A program made the position numbers and the translations under genes. Shown one piece after another: positions 53,869-63,303 of a DNA stretch of 64,000 nucleotides (position 1 is its first letter; every line of letters starts with the position of its first letter). The stretch is from Paraburkholderia franconis (GTDB taxonomy: Bacteria; Pseudomonadota; Gammaproteobacteria; Burkholderiales; Burkholderiaceae). The DNA lies in NCBI RefSeq assembly GCF_009362735.1, contig NZ_WHNP01000022.1, positions 62,001 to 126,000 on the forward strand, in the 5' to 3' direction. The notes below the pieces were generated by a model. The model did no database searches, had not been told where the DNA came from, and was given only the letters and a program-made list of their open reading frames with translations.

Positions 53869-55125
53869 TCAGATGCCATGCGCCTTCAGACGCCCTGCAT
53901 ACCAGCCGACGAACTGGTCGACATAATTTTCGGTGGACGGCGAGTATGGTCCAGGAATGTACCCGGGGTCCTGTGCACCACGATGATTGATGGCGACGAG
54001 GCTTGCATCCTGCGCATTCGTGGCGACCCAGACCTCAGTCAGCTTCGTCACGTCGTAGTCGACGCCTTCCACGGCGTCAGCGTGAACCAGCCATTTCGTG
54101 CGGCAGAGGGTCTTTTCTGGAGTCAACGGAATGATGTAAGAAATCATCGCATGGTCGCTCATCACATGCGTCCACGAGTTGTGGGTCCACATATGAGTGT
54201 CGCCCAGGTCACGACGGGTAAGATTGCCCAACAGCTTCTGACAGGCAACCTTCGTGTCTATCGTTTGCGACTCGCCATGACCTCCAATCATCAGCCGCTC
54301 GGTGCGGAAGTGCGTTGCAACGTCCCCGCTGAGCTCCTCGACGGCCGAACACAGCCACCCCTCGCTTTCCCAATTTGCCTGCGTCTCGGCATTGAGCTTG
54401 TTGTAGGCGTCGAGCGCTTTTATCCCTTCCTCGTCCATGCCGTCCGCGCTGGAGCTCGTCGACTCCGGAATGAACGACATCGTCAACTCGGGGTGCCCCG
54501 CTTCGCAGTGGTAGCACTCACGATTGTTCTCCATGACGAGCTTCCAGTTGCCGTCCTCGATAATCTCCGATTCGAATGCAATCTTCGTGTTCTGCAGCTC
54601 ATACGGAGCGAAGCGCGGCGCCATCGTTTCTTCGAGCTTCGCGATGTCGGCCGGCGGCTCATCCGCGAAGCACACGAACACATGGGTGCCAACGACCTTG
54701 AGATGTACCGGTCGCAGATTGCGACAGGTTGCGTCGAAGTCCTTTCCCATGTGCTTCGCGTGACGCAGGCTACCGTCGAGGTCGTATGTCCACTGGTGAT
54801 ACGGACACACGAGCATGCCGACCGTCGACTTCCCGGCTTCTTTCAGGCGAGCGCCACGATGCCGGCACACGTTGCGATAGGCACGAACGTTCTCGTCGTC
54901 GTCGCGCACGATGATGACCGACGCCTTGCCGATGTCGACGACGGAGACGTCACCGGGCTCCGGCACGTCCGCCGTCACGCCGACCATAATCCAGTGCTTG
55001 TGGAAGAAAATATCGATGTCGGTTTCGAATACATCCTGCCGGCTAAAAACCTCTCCCGGCAATCCGCACCCGGGCTCACGGCTTCGAACGAGCTCACCAA
55101 GAGGTTTCAATACGAACTCAGACAT
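53869..55125 (-). CDS. Rieske oxygenase alpha subunit, betaine-demethylase type
   Basis: A 418-residue ring-hydroxylating-type oxygenase. The Rieske centre is Cys87/His89 (NVCRHRGARL) and Cys107/His110 (MLVCPYHQWTY). The mononuclear iron site is in NWKLVMENNRECYHCEAGHPEL (His206, His211). This sequence type matches glycine-betaine monooxygenase GbcA and stachydrine demethylase Stc2, which remove an N-methyl as formaldehyde. A reductase partner is not in the window. The nearby betaine-type transporter and serine hydroxymethyltransferase support a role in N-methyl removal from a betaine. Confidence 0.85.
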   Translation of the reverse strand: MSEFVLKPLGELVRSREPGCGLPGEVFSRQDVFETDIDIFFHKHWIMVGVTADVPEPGDVSVVDIGKASVIIVRDDDENVRAYRNVCRHRGARLKEAGKSTVGMLVCPYHQWTYDLDGSLRHAKHMGKDFDATCRNLRPVHLKVVGTHVFVCFADEPPADIAKLEETMAPRFAPYELQNTKIAFESEIIEDGNWKLVMENNRECYHCEAGHPELTMSFIPESTSSSADGMDEEGIKALDAYNKLNAETQANWESEGWLCSAVEELSGDVATHFRTERLMIGGHGESQTIDTKVACQKLLGNLTRRDLGDTHMWTHNSWTHVMSDHAMISYIIPLTPEKTLCRTKWLVHADAVEGVDYDVTKLTEVWVATNAQDASLVAINHRGAQDPGYIPGPYSPSTENYVDQFVGWYAGRLKAHGI

Positions 55126-55426
55126 CGCTTCTCTCCAACGTTCAGGGGTATCGGGACTTCGAATGGTCCCGCGTTAACCTTGAGTATTGGATTACCGAAA
55201 ATCGGCGTCAATGCGCTTTATTTTCGCGGAAGTATTACTTTAAATTATAGGTGGCGCGTGTACGGCAAACGCTAGCCCAATGGGGCGGAGGGCGCTTGAG
55301 CCACGAGAGAGGATGATAAGACGTGCGGGGAGAGGGCGCCAGAACGCGCCGCGGAGCTCTGACGCGCAGCGCTCCCGCCGAGATGGTCATTTGCTGCTTA
55401 CCGCGCCTTCAAAGCCGTGCTGCTGC
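55126..55426. other. Promoter region of the Rieske gene
   Basis: The 301 bases between the oxygenase start and the LysR stop should carry the oxygenase promoter. Close to the gene the DNA is AT-rich (near 55195-55255). I could not define an operator. Confidence 0.4.
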
Positions 55427-56356
55427 TCAGGAAATCCCGACAGCGTTTCTCAACGTTTCAATCAGCGTTTGAATGGTCGGTGACATGGCCTTGCCGTGTG
55501 GCACGACCATATAGTAGGCGTCGTCCAGGGTAATGGAGGCGCTCGTCAAACGCACGAGTTCGCCTGATGCGAGGTGCTCGTGCAGCAGGCTACCGAACCC
55601 AAGTGCAACCCCCTGACCAAGGCGGGCGGCCTGCACTGCGTCGGTATAAAGACAGGTGCGCATGCCATACTTGAGTTTAGTTGGGCGCGCGCCGACGGTC
55701 CGAAACCATTCCTCCCAGGTCAGCCATCCTTCCGACGTCGGGTCGTATGCGATGAGCGTCATGTTCGCGAGTTCATCCAGTGACGCAGGGGCACCGTACT
55801 CGTCTTTCCAGGCTGGCGAGCACACCGGAAACACCTGCTCGCCGAAAAGCAGATGTGATGTTCCATCGCTCCACCGCCCGTTGCCCCATCGAACGGCCGC
55901 ATCGACCTCGTTGTGGCGAAGGTCGGCCGTGAACATGGTCGTGGTAAGGCGAATGCGCAGGTTTGGCTGAAGGCGTTTGAGCCTCGCCAGGCTGGACATC
56001 AGGCGGAAATGCGCAAACGAGGCGGTCGTCGCCAGCACAAGTTCTTCATCTTCGATACCAGTCGACAGGCGGTCAAAAACGCCCGCAATTTTTCCCATCG
56101 CTTCGGCAACGACCGCGTACAGAGCCTGGCCCTCGCTCGTGAGCGTGGTGGTGCGATGTAACCGGTCGAGCAGGCGGACACCAAGCATTTCTTCCAGCAG
56201 CCTGACCTGACGGCTGACGGCTGCCTGGGTGACGCCAAGCTCGGCAGCCGCAAGCGTGAAGCTTCGTAGTCTCGCTACCGCCTCGAACTCGACGAGTGCC
56301 GTTAGTGACGGGATAAGTCGACGATAACCCTTTGCGCTGTCCATAGCCGCTTTCAT
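55427..56356 (-). CDS. LysR-family regulator, GcvA-like
   Basis: A 309-residue regulator with N-terminal winged helix (about 15-75: LTALVEFEAVARLRSFTLAAAELGVTQAAVSRQVRLLEE) and an effector domain with VDAAVRWGNGRW and LGQGVALGFGSLLHEHLASG. The GcvA-type pattern is common among regulators of amino acid and amine catabolism. It lies between the oxygenase and the binding-protein gene, all leftward, and probably controls them. Confidence 0.9.
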   Translation of the reverse strand: MKAAMDSAKGYRRLIPSLTALVEFEAVARLRSFTLAAAELGVTQAAVSRQVRLLEEMLGVRLLDRLHRTTTLTSEGQALYAVVAEAMGKIAGVFDRLSTGIEDEELVLATTASFAHFRLMSSLARLKRLQPNLRIRLTTTMFTADLRHNEVDAAVRWGNGRWSDGTSHLLFGEQVFPVCSPAWKDEYGAPASLDELANMTLIAYDPTSEGWLTWEEWFRTVGARPTKLKYGMRTCLYTDAVQAARLGQGVALGFGSLLHEHLASGELVRLTSASITLDDAYYMVVPHGKAMSPTIQTLIETLRNAVGIS

Positions 56357-56470
56357 TGTGAGCTTGTGAGGAGAATAGCTCTTCTTGATATAGCTTCGGT
56401 GAGCGGCAATCGCCGCCCACCGATGACTTGCCTCTCAGACTAAGCACGGAGCAACCGTCTCGTTCTGCGC

Positions 56471-57472
56471 TTACAGCGACGCTTTGATTTTTTCGGCCGC
56501 TGCCGGCGTCACCCACTTCGTCCAGATTTGCGGCTTCTCTTTCAGGAAGTGCTTCGCCGCGTCTTCACCTGTTGCCTGGTTGTCGGTCATCCAGGCCATG
56601 ACCTGCTGAACATCAGCTGTGGTGAACGTGCGCGTGTTCAGATATTTCATCACGTCCGGGCTTGCCTTGTCGGCAAATGGCTTCGAGACCAGCGTGAGCA
56701 GTCGGCTTCCCGGCCAGCCAGTCGGCTTCGGGTCCGGACAACTGGCAACCGTCGTGCAACGCTTCCACTCAGCCAGGTCGACAGGGACGCCCTCACTCAG
56801 TCTCACCATCTTGTATTTGCCAAGCAGCGAAGTCGGCGCCCAGTAAACGCCGAGCCAGCCCTGTTTGCGCTCATACGCTTTTACAAGAGAACCGTCCAGG
56901 CCTGCCGCAGAACCCGTATCGACGAGCCGGAATCCTTTCTGCTCAGCACCGAACGCCTTGTACAGCTGCGCGGTGTTGACCGTCACGCCCCATCCTTGAG
57001 GGCCGTTGTAAATCGCGCCTTTCCCAGGGTTTTCCGGGTCCGGAAACAATTCGGGGTGTTTTAAGGCATCAGGAATCGTTTTGATTTCGGGATGCGCATC
57101 GGCGACATATTTTGGAATGTACCACCCGTACACCGCGCCTTCCTGGATGACATTGCCCGCGAGGATGATTTTCTTCGAATCAATACCTTGCTTGGCGACG
57201 GCGGGCAACAGGTCAATTGCCCCTTCTGGCACGATGTCGGGCTTTCCTTTGTCCACCATCGACGTTATCGTCGGAACAGTGTCGCCAACAACGCTATTCA
57301 CCGAGCAGCCGTAGCCGTCCTGAAGAATAACCTTGTCGATAGCGGCTTCAAGTTCCGCGCTCTGCCAGTTCATGCTTGCAATAGTGACGTTCCCACAACC
57401 GGCGGCGTAAGCTTGCGAGCTGGTCCAGAAAACCCCGACCGCGACAAGCGCCCCTAGAAATTTCAGTTTCAT
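56471..57472 (-). CDS. Betaine/choline-type ABC transporter substrate-binding protein (ProX/OpuAC-like)
   Basis: A 333-residue periplasmic protein from ATG 57472 with a signal peptide of about 23 residues (MKLKFLGALVAVGVFWTSSQ...A-AGC). The mature part reads NVTIASMNWQSAELEAAIDKVILQDGYG, GWYIPKYVADAHPEI, GWLGVYWAPTSLLGKY and KHFLKEKPQIWTKW, as in OpuAC-type binding proteins for quaternary amines with aromatic ligand cages. It is separate from, but in the same direction as, the permease and ATPase genes. Confidence 0.88.
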   Translation of the reverse strand: MKLKFLGALVAVGVFWTSSQAYAAGCGNVTIASMNWQSAELEAAIDKVILQDGYGCSVNSVVGDTVPTITSMVDKGKPDIVPEGAIDLLPAVAKQGIDSKKIILAGNVIQEGAVYGWYIPKYVADAHPEIKTIPDALKHPELFPDPENPGKGAIYNGPQGWGVTVNTAQLYKAFGAEQKGFRLVDTGSAAGLDGSLVKAYERKQGWLGVYWAPTSLLGKYKMVRLSEGVPVDLAEWKRCTTVASCPDPKPTGWPGSRLLTLVSKPFADKASPDVMKYLNTRTFTTADVQQVMAWMTDNQATGEDAAKHFLKEKPQIWTKWVTPAAAEKIKASL

Positions 57473-57732
57473 TTCAGTTCCCAAATAGTTGCCGGAGCTT
57501 CCCCGGTATGCGTCGGTCATTGCGCCATACAGATTTCCATTTAAATCGGAAACCTAACGAACCCACTACGATAATTACCTGCGATTTCTTGATTCACCCG
57601 CCTGACTACAACTGCCAGTCGTTCCCCGGAAGCGACTTTTTAAACCCGGTTACCAGGTCCACAGACAAAACGGCCGACTACAGACCACGGCAACCTTCAA
57701 TCTTCCGCACGCCTCGATTTCCCCATACGAGG

Positions 57733-58980
57733 CTAGCGGTAGACCGGGAACCGCTTCGTCAAATCCGCGACCTGAGCGCGCACCCGTTCAATCGCGGCCT
57801 GGTCTTCCGGACTTTCAAGCACATCGGCAATCAGGTTGCCGACCAGTTCCGCTTCCTTTGTGCCGAAGCCGCGCGTGGTCATCGCCGGCGAGCCGAGACG
57901 TACGCCGCTCGTGACGAACGGCTTTTCGGGGTCGTTCGGAATTGCGTTCTTGTTGACCGTGATATGTGCGGCACCGAGCGCGGCTTCCGCGGCCTTACCC
58001 GTAATCTTCTTTGCGCGCAGGTCCACAAGCATCACGTGGCTCTCCGTATGGCCGGAAACAATGCGCAAGCCGCGCTTGACTAGCGTCTCGGCCAGCACCC
58101 GCGCGTTGTCGACGACAGCTTGCTGATACGTCTTGAACTCTGGCGCGAGCGCTTCCTTGAACGCGACCGCCTTGGCCGCGATGACGTGCATCAGCGGCCC
58201 GCCCTGGATGCCGGGGAAGATTGCAGAATTGATTTGCTTCTCGAATTCCGCCTTCATCAGGATGACGCCGCCGCGCGGGCCACGCAGGCTCTTGTGCGTG
58301 GTGGTCGTGACGAAATCAGCATGCGGCACCGGGTTCGGATACAAGCCGGCAGCGATGAGACCGGCGTAGTGCGCCATATCGACCATGAGATACGCACCTA
58401 CGCTCTTCGCAATCCTCGCCAGGCGCTCGAAGTCGATGCGCAGCGCGAACGCCGACGCACCCGCGATGATGAGCTTCGGTTTGTGTTCTTTCGCGAGCGC
58501 CTCGGTCTTATCGTAGTCGATGTCCTCGGCCTCGTTCAGACCGTAGCTCACGACGTTGAACCACTTGCCCGACATGTTGACCGATGAACCATGTGTCAGA
58601 TGACCGCCTTCCGCGAGGCTCATGCCCATGATGGTGTCACCCGGTTTGAGCATCGCGAAGAACACGCCCTGATTGGCCTGCGAGCCCGAGTTCGGCTGAA
58701 CGTTCGCGGCTTCAGCGCCGAAAAGCTGCTTCACGCGGTCGATAGCCAGCTGCTCGACGACATCGACGTACTCGCAGCCGCCGTAGTAACGCTTGCCGGG
58801 ATAGCCTTCGGCATACTTGTTGGTCAACTGCGAACCCTGCGCCGCCATGACAGCGGGCGAGGTGTAGTTTTCCGACGCAATCAGTTCGATGTGGTCTTCC
58901 TGGCGACGGTTTTCCTGGGTGATTGCTTTAAGCAATTCCGGGTCAATGGCTTCGAGAGTGTGTTCGGCTCGGTTAAACAT
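57733..58980 (-). CDS. glyA: Serine hydroxymethyltransferase
   Basis: A 415-residue PLP enzyme converting glycine plus methylene-THF to serine. Signatures: ELIASENYTSPAVMAAQGS, NKYAEGYPGKRYYGG and the PLP lysine in TTTTHKSLRGPRGG. Length and sequence are canonical. Placed inside a betaine locus, it probably captures one-carbon units released by N-demethylation, rather than being the main housekeeping copy. It lies between the binding-protein gene and the ATPase gene. Confidence 0.97.
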   Translation of the reverse strand: MFNRAEHTLEAIDPELLKAITQENRRQEDHIELIASENYTSPAVMAAQGSQLTNKYAEGYPGKRYYGGCEYVDVVEQLAIDRVKQLFGAEAANVQPNSGSQANQGVFFAMLKPGDTIMGMSLAEGGHLTHGSSVNMSGKWFNVVSYGLNEAEDIDYDKTEALAKEHKPKLIIAGASAFALRIDFERLARIAKSVGAYLMVDMAHYAGLIAAGLYPNPVPHADFVTTTTHKSLRGPRGGVILMKAEFEKQINSAIFPGIQGGPLMHVIAAKAVAFKEALAPEFKTYQQAVVDNARVLAETLVKRGLRIVSGHTESHVMLVDLRAKKITGKAAEAALGAAHITVNKNAIPNDPEKPFVTSGVRLGSPAMTTRGFGTKEAELVGNLIADVLESPEDQAAIERVRAQVADLTKRFPVYR

Positions 58981-59006
58981 ATGAGGTCAGTGATTGAAGA
59001 GGGAAT

Positions 59007-60122
59007 TCATACACGGGAAACTGCGACTGGCGCATCTGCGCGACCGCGCTCTTCAGCAGGCACCCGAATCGCGTCGCAGCCTTCTTCCGAAGTAATCAGG
59101 GCGCATGCCAACTGGCGGAGATTCACGGTGCCGAGCGGCTGACTTTCCGCACCAACGACAGTCAGTTGCTCGATTGCGGGGTTGTGCGTGAGCATCGAAA
59201 TCGCCTCCTCAATCGTCGTGCCAGCCGCAACGTGATTTCCAGCCGATGCGACGCCCAAACGCGACGGTGACATCACGGACTCAACGCAGACGACTCGCCC
59301 ACGATTCACCTGCTTTACGAAGTTCGTCACGTATTCGTCGGCCGGTCGCAGCACGATGTCCTGCTTCGTGCCCTGCTGAACGATGCAGCCGTCGCGAAGA
59401 ATGGCAATCTGGTCGCCAAGACGAAGGGCCTCGTCCAGGTCGTGCGTAATGAAGACAATCGTCTTCCTGATTTCCTTCTGGAGGTCCAGCAGCACGGTCT
59501 GCATGTCCATGCGGATGAGCGGGTCGAGCGCCGAGTACGCCTCATCCATCAGGAGAACGGGCGCATCCATCGCAAGTGCTCGCGCGAGGCCGACGCGTTG
59601 CTGCATACCGCCCGACAGCTGGTTCGGGAAGCGCTGTTCGAAGCCCTTGAGTCCAACACGCTCAATCCAGCGCATTGCCGTCGCAACAGATTCGCTGCGC
59701 TTCACGCCGCAAATTTCGAGTCCGTAGACGACGTTGTCGAGCACGTTCCGGTGGGGAAGCAACGCGAACTTCTGGAAAACCATCGCCGTTTGGCGCCGAC
59801 GGAATTCGCGCAAACCGCGAAAGCCCATCTTGCAGACATCGACGCCACCAATCAGGACTTCCCCGGCAGTCGGGTCGATAAGCCGGTTGATGTGCCGGAT
59901 GAGCGTCGACTTGCCCGAACCCGACAAACCCATGATGACCTGGATGGAACCGGCCGGGATGTCCAGATTGATGTCTCGAAGGCCAAGGACATGACCCGTT
60001 TCCTTCAGCAGGTCGGCCTTGGACATACCGTTCTTGACGGCTTCGACATAGGATGCGGCCTTGGGTCCGAAAATCTTGTACAGATGCTGGATTCGGATGC
60101 CGCCGGATTGGATGTCAGCCAT
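59007..60122 (-). CDS. Betaine ABC transporter ATPase (ProV-like, with CBS domain)
   Basis: A 371-residue ATPase from ATG 60122. It has Walker A GLSGSGKST, the Q-loop in MVFQKFALLPH, the signature LSGGMQQRVGLARAL, Walker B VLLMDEAYSALDP and switch His in VFITHDLDEAL. An MSMEG-like helical N-terminus (IFGPKAASYVEAVKNGMSK) is typical of ProV/OpuAA. The C-terminal 100 residues contain CBS-type motifs (VESVMSPSRLG, GTTIEEAISMLTHNPAIEQLTVV) that sense ionic strength or ligands. It overlaps the permease gene by eight bases. Confidence 0.93.
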   Translation of the reverse strand: MADIQSGGIRIQHLYKIFGPKAASYVEAVKNGMSKADLLKETGHVLGLRDINLDIPAGSIQVIMGLSGSGKSTLIRHINRLIDPTAGEVLIGGVDVCKMGFRGLREFRRRQTAMVFQKFALLPHRNVLDNVVYGLEICGVKRSESVATAMRWIERVGLKGFEQRFPNQLSGGMQQRVGLARALAMDAPVLLMDEAYSALDPLIRMDMQTVLLDLQKEIRKTIVFITHDLDEALRLGDQIAILRDGCIVQQGTKQDIVLRPADEYVTNFVKQVNRGRVVCVESVMSPSRLGVASAGNHVAAGTTIEEAISMLTHNPAIEQLTVVGAESQPLGTVNLRQLACALITSEEGCDAIRVPAEERGRADAPVAVSRV

Positions 60123-61002
60123 GGACCACCTCCTGATGCTTTTGGAGCCGCTTGCCATATGCCTGACTGACGCGGTCGAAGATAACCGCGATACCCACGA
60201 TAGCAAGACCGTTGAAGATACCGAGCGTGAAGTACTGGTTCGCGATGGCTTTAAGAACCGGCTGCCCCAGCCCCTGGACGCCAATCATCGCTGCGACGAC
60301 CACCATTGCCAGCGCCATCATGATGGTTTGGTTGACCCCGGCCATGATGGTCGGCAGTGCCAGGGGCAACTGCACTTTCAGCAGTCGTTGCCAGCCCGAC
60401 GAGCCGAACGCGTCAGCTGCCTCAAGGATGTCGCGGTCGACCAGCCGGATGCCGAGATTGGTCAATCGAATCATCGGCGGAATCGCGTAGATGACCACGG
60501 CGATAAGGCCAGGCACGCGTCCGATACCGAGCAGCATTACGACCGGAATCAGATAGACGAAGCTCGGCATCGTTTGCATCACGTCGAGGATTGGGTCCAC
60601 CAGCTTGCGGACACGGTCCGACTTCGCCATGAGAATCCCGATTGGCAAGCCAATGACAATCGACAGGAACGTGCACACGAAAATCATCGATACAGTGCGC
60701 ATCGTGTCTTGCCACATGTCGAGGTACCCGATGAGGGCCAGTGTGACGAAGCACCCGAGCACCACCTTCCAGTTCCTGCTAGCACCCCAGGCGATGACCA
60801 TGACGAGCAGCATGATGATGGGCCACGGCGTCTGGGTCATGAAACGCTCCGCCGCCATCAGGAACTCCTGCAGCGGATGGAAGAAGCTGTCAATCGGGTC
60901 ACCGTATGCCGCCGTAAATGCGCGGAAGCCGTCGTCGATTGAACGCTTCATGTGCAGAAGCGCCTCGTCCTGCATATGTGGGAATTTGTTTATCCAGTCC
61001 AT
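60115..61002 (-). CDS. Betaine ABC transporter permease (ProW-like)
   Basis: A 295-residue inner-membrane permease. The start is ATG 61002, preceded by GGAGG five bases away. Two upstream ATGs at 61017 and 61014 are less likely. Several membrane segments follow the amphipathic N-terminal helix, and the EAA-like loop EAADAFGSSGWQRLLKVQLPLALP is clear. It belongs to the OpuAB/ProW family and couples to the ATPase gene that overlaps it. Confidence 0.93.
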   Translation of the reverse strand: MDWINKFPHMQDEALLHMKRSIDDGFRAFTAAYGDPIDSFFHPLQEFLMAAERFMTQTPWPIIMLLVMVIAWGASRNWKVVLGCFVTLALIGYLDMWQDTMRTVSMIFVCTFLSIVIGLPIGILMAKSDRVRKLVDPILDVMQTMPSFVYLIPVVMLLGIGRVPGLIAVVIYAIPPMIRLTNLGIRLVDRDILEAADAFGSSGWQRLLKVQLPLALPTIMAGVNQTIMMALAMVVVAAMIGVQGLGQPVLKAIANQYFTLGIFNGLAIVGIAVIFDRVSQAYGKRLQKHQEVVHG

Positions 61003-61061
61003 TTTTTCCTCCATCATTCAGTCGCTCACCAGTGCTGCCTGCCTCGCGACGTGAAAGGTGA

Positions 61062-62387
61062 CTACTCCGCTCCAGCAGACCATTCCTTCATGCTGAGATT
61101 GGCCGTTGCTCCTATCGTCAGGAAAGGCTGGGGCGGCAGCCGCTTCGGTGCTGCAAAACCCCGGAACACCTGAACCAGCCACGAGTCCCGGCCCAATGCC
61201 GCCTCAGCGGCAGCTATCCCGGACGCGGTTGCCTTCGTGGCACCAACTCCGTTACAGGCAATCGCCGCGAAGACGCCGGGCTCGATTTCCCCGAACGCGG
61301 GAACGCCATTCCAGGTGAGCGCCATGGCGCCCGCCCATCGATACTCCATCGGGATACCCTTCAGCATCGGAAAGCGTGTTTCAAACTTCCGGTCATGAAC
61401 CCGGCCGGCTCTGGCAATCGCGCTTTCGCTCACCTGCATACGAGGGTTATAGGTATACCGGGAGCGAATCAAAATCCGGTCTCCCTTATCGCCTTCAACA
61501 CGACGAACAGTCGTCCCCATGGGGAAGGCGGGCGTTGCCGCCCACGAGCGCTGGCCGCCCAACCGCTTCGGGTCGAACGCTTCCGTCATCGAGGCGTAGG
61601 TATAGACGTGCAACAGCTGTCCACGGAAGAGACCGAAGCTTTGCGCCTGTCCGTTGTTCGCCAGGATAATTTTTGCCGCGTTGACAGCACCTTTCGGCGT
61701 CTTGACCTGCCAGGACGCTCCCTGTCGTTCGAACGACAAGGCAGGGGTGTTCTCGTAAAGCTTCACGGGGTCATGGAATGAATCTGCCAGCCCCCTGATG
61801 TATGCAGCGGGTTGGATGATGACGGTCCCAGGAGTAAAAATCGCCGACGTGAAGGATTTGGTTCCAGTGACAGCAGCAATCTCGTTGGCATCGAGCAGGC
61901 GATACGGTTCGTTGACCTTGTCCAACTGCTTCGCGTAGGACACGACATGCTGGTCACCCTGCAGTCCCAGCGCGACGTTGTACTTTCCGCAAGGGTCGAA
62001 AACGTCTTTACCCCACCCCTTCTCTGTGGCCAGCTCCTGCGCGAGCGCGATTGCGATGCGGTGGACCTTAATATCGTGCCGTCGCTCGTTGGTGTCAGAG
62101 CCGCCGTAGTCTTCTGACGAAACCTCATGAGGCAGGTCGATAATGAAGCCCGAATTCCGACCGGTAGCGCCCTCCGCAATTTCCCCTGCCTCGAGGATGA
62201 CGACTTTCAGCTTCGGGTCGAGTTGAGAAAGACGTCTTGCTGCTGACAGCCCCGCGAAGCCGCCACCGATGACCACGATGTCGGCGTTCACCGTTCCGTT
62301 GAGCATCGGGCGCGGCGTCCTGGACGGCAGCATGGATACCCAGCCGGATTGGCCGAGGTGTTGCGGAAGTTTGCTCGCTACATACAT
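61062..62387 (-). CDS. FAD-dependent oxidoreductase, DAO family
   Basis: A 441-residue flavoenzyme with the dinucleotide motif ADIVVIGGGFAGLSAARRL (about 35-53) and ILEAGEIAEGATGRNSGFI, the DAO-type second motif. The end contains FGEIEPGVFAAIACNGVGATKATASG. The family oxidises amino acids or N-methyl amines such as sarcosine, dimethylglycine or D-hydroxyproline. Next to a DHDPS-family lyase and an aldehyde dehydrogenase, a proline- or hydroxyproline-type substrate is plausible. Confidence 0.88.
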   Translation of the reverse strand: MYVASKLPQHLGQSGWVSMLPSRTPRPMLNGTVNADIVVIGGGFAGLSAARRLSQLDPKLKVVILEAGEIAEGATGRNSGFIIDLPHEVSSEDYGGSDTNERRHDIKVHRIAIALAQELATEKGWGKDVFDPCGKYNVALGLQGDQHVVSYAKQLDKVNEPYRLLDANEIAAVTGTKSFTSAIFTPGTVIIQPAAYIRGLADSFHDPVKLYENTPALSFERQGASWQVKTPKGAVNAAKIILANNGQAQSFGLFRGQLLHVYTYASMTEAFDPKRLGGQRSWAATPAFPMGTTVRRVEGDKGDRILIRSRYTYNPRMQVSESAIARAGRVHDRKFETRFPMLKGIPMEYRWAGAMALTWNGVPAFGEIEPGVFAAIACNGVGATKATASGIAAAEAALGRDSWLVQVFRGFAAPKRLPPQPFLTIGATANLSMKEWSAGAE

Positions 62388-62405
62388 GATGATTGGCCCA
62401 ATTGC

Positions 62406-63299
62406 TTAAAGAGCGAGCTTTTCGCGCTCGACCAAGTCACCGAGCGCGCTACGCAAGGCGTCGGACTTCTTCGCGGAAAGCCGGGCGAGCGGTCGACGGG
62501 GATTTCCCGCGCCATAGCCCGTCATCTCGGCGGCAGCATAGACAGACTGGACGTAGTCGCCCTCCCAAATCAGCGACATGGCTGGCTCGAGCACGCGCCA
62601 GAGTTCTCTCGCGTCGTCCCAGCGATGTTCTTGTGCCGCCGTGACGAACTGCGTGCACGTCTTCGGGGCAAAGTTTGCACCGCCCCAAATCAGCCCACGG
62701 ACGCCTGCATACATCGCGTATGGCATCAGCGGGTCCGCGCCATTCATCATCGGCAGCCCGGTGCGAACAAGCGCTGCCTGCTTGCTCAAATCTCCGCTGC
62801 TGTCCTTCACGGCGAGGAATTCCGGGATTTCGCAGAGACGGCGCAGGAGCGATGGCGTGATTTCCACACCTACGGCTTGCGGTACGTTGTAGCCGATGAT
62901 GGGCAGGCCGCCGCGTGCAACGGCCGCATAGAACTCGAAGACACCGTCGTCGTCCGTCGGTCCTTCGAAGAACGGCGGCAGGACCATCACAGCGCCAGCA
63001 CCGCTGTCAGCTGCGTGACGGGTGCGCTCGACGACGTCATCGACGAGCAGCGCAGACGTCTGCGCGATGATGCGTGCCCGCCCATTGATGACCTTCGCGC
63101 CGAACGCAACCAGCGCCTTCGACTCTTCCTGCGACAGATACACGTGCATGCCCGTGCCCGAGCTGAGCACGAAGCCACGAATACCAGCAGCGAGGTATTG
63201 CTCAATCAGCTTCTCCAGTCGACCGTGGTCTGGCTTACCGTTCTCATCGAAAGGAGTACTAATTGCAAGGTTGATGCCAGTAAATGAAAAATCTTTCAT
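62406..63299 (-). CDS. Dihydrodipicolinate synthase-family lyase
   Basis: A 297-residue class I aldolase-fold enzyme. The Schiff-base lysine is in FLAVKDSSGDLSK and the partner tyrosine in IIGYNVPQAVG. The N-terminus INLAISTPFDENGKPDHGRLEKLIEQYL is typical. Members act as DapA, as N-acetylneuraminate lyase, or as the 1-pyrroline-4-hydroxy-2-carboxylate deaminase of hydroxyproline breakdown. Adjacent DAO and ALDH genes favour the last role. It ends 18 bases before the oxidase gene. Confidence 0.88.
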   Translation of the reverse strand: MKDFSFTGINLAISTPFDENGKPDHGRLEKLIEQYLAAGIRGFVLSSGTGMHVYLSQEESKALVAFGAKVINGRARIIAQTSALLVDDVVERTRHAADSGAGAVMVLPPFFEGPTDDDGVFEFYAAVARGGLPIIGYNVPQAVGVEITPSLLRRLCEIPEFLAVKDSSGDLSKQAALVRTGLPMMNGADPLMPYAMYAGVRGLIWGGANFAPKTCTQFVTAAQEHRWDDARELWRVLEPAMSLIWEGDYVQSVYAAAEMTGYGAGNPRRPLARLSAKKSDALRSALGDLVEREKLAL

Positions 63300-63303
63300 G
63301 TCG

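Noticed and set aside
58120..58587. Rightward frame opposite glyA
   Set aside because: Antisense to a canonical serine hydroxymethyltransferase.
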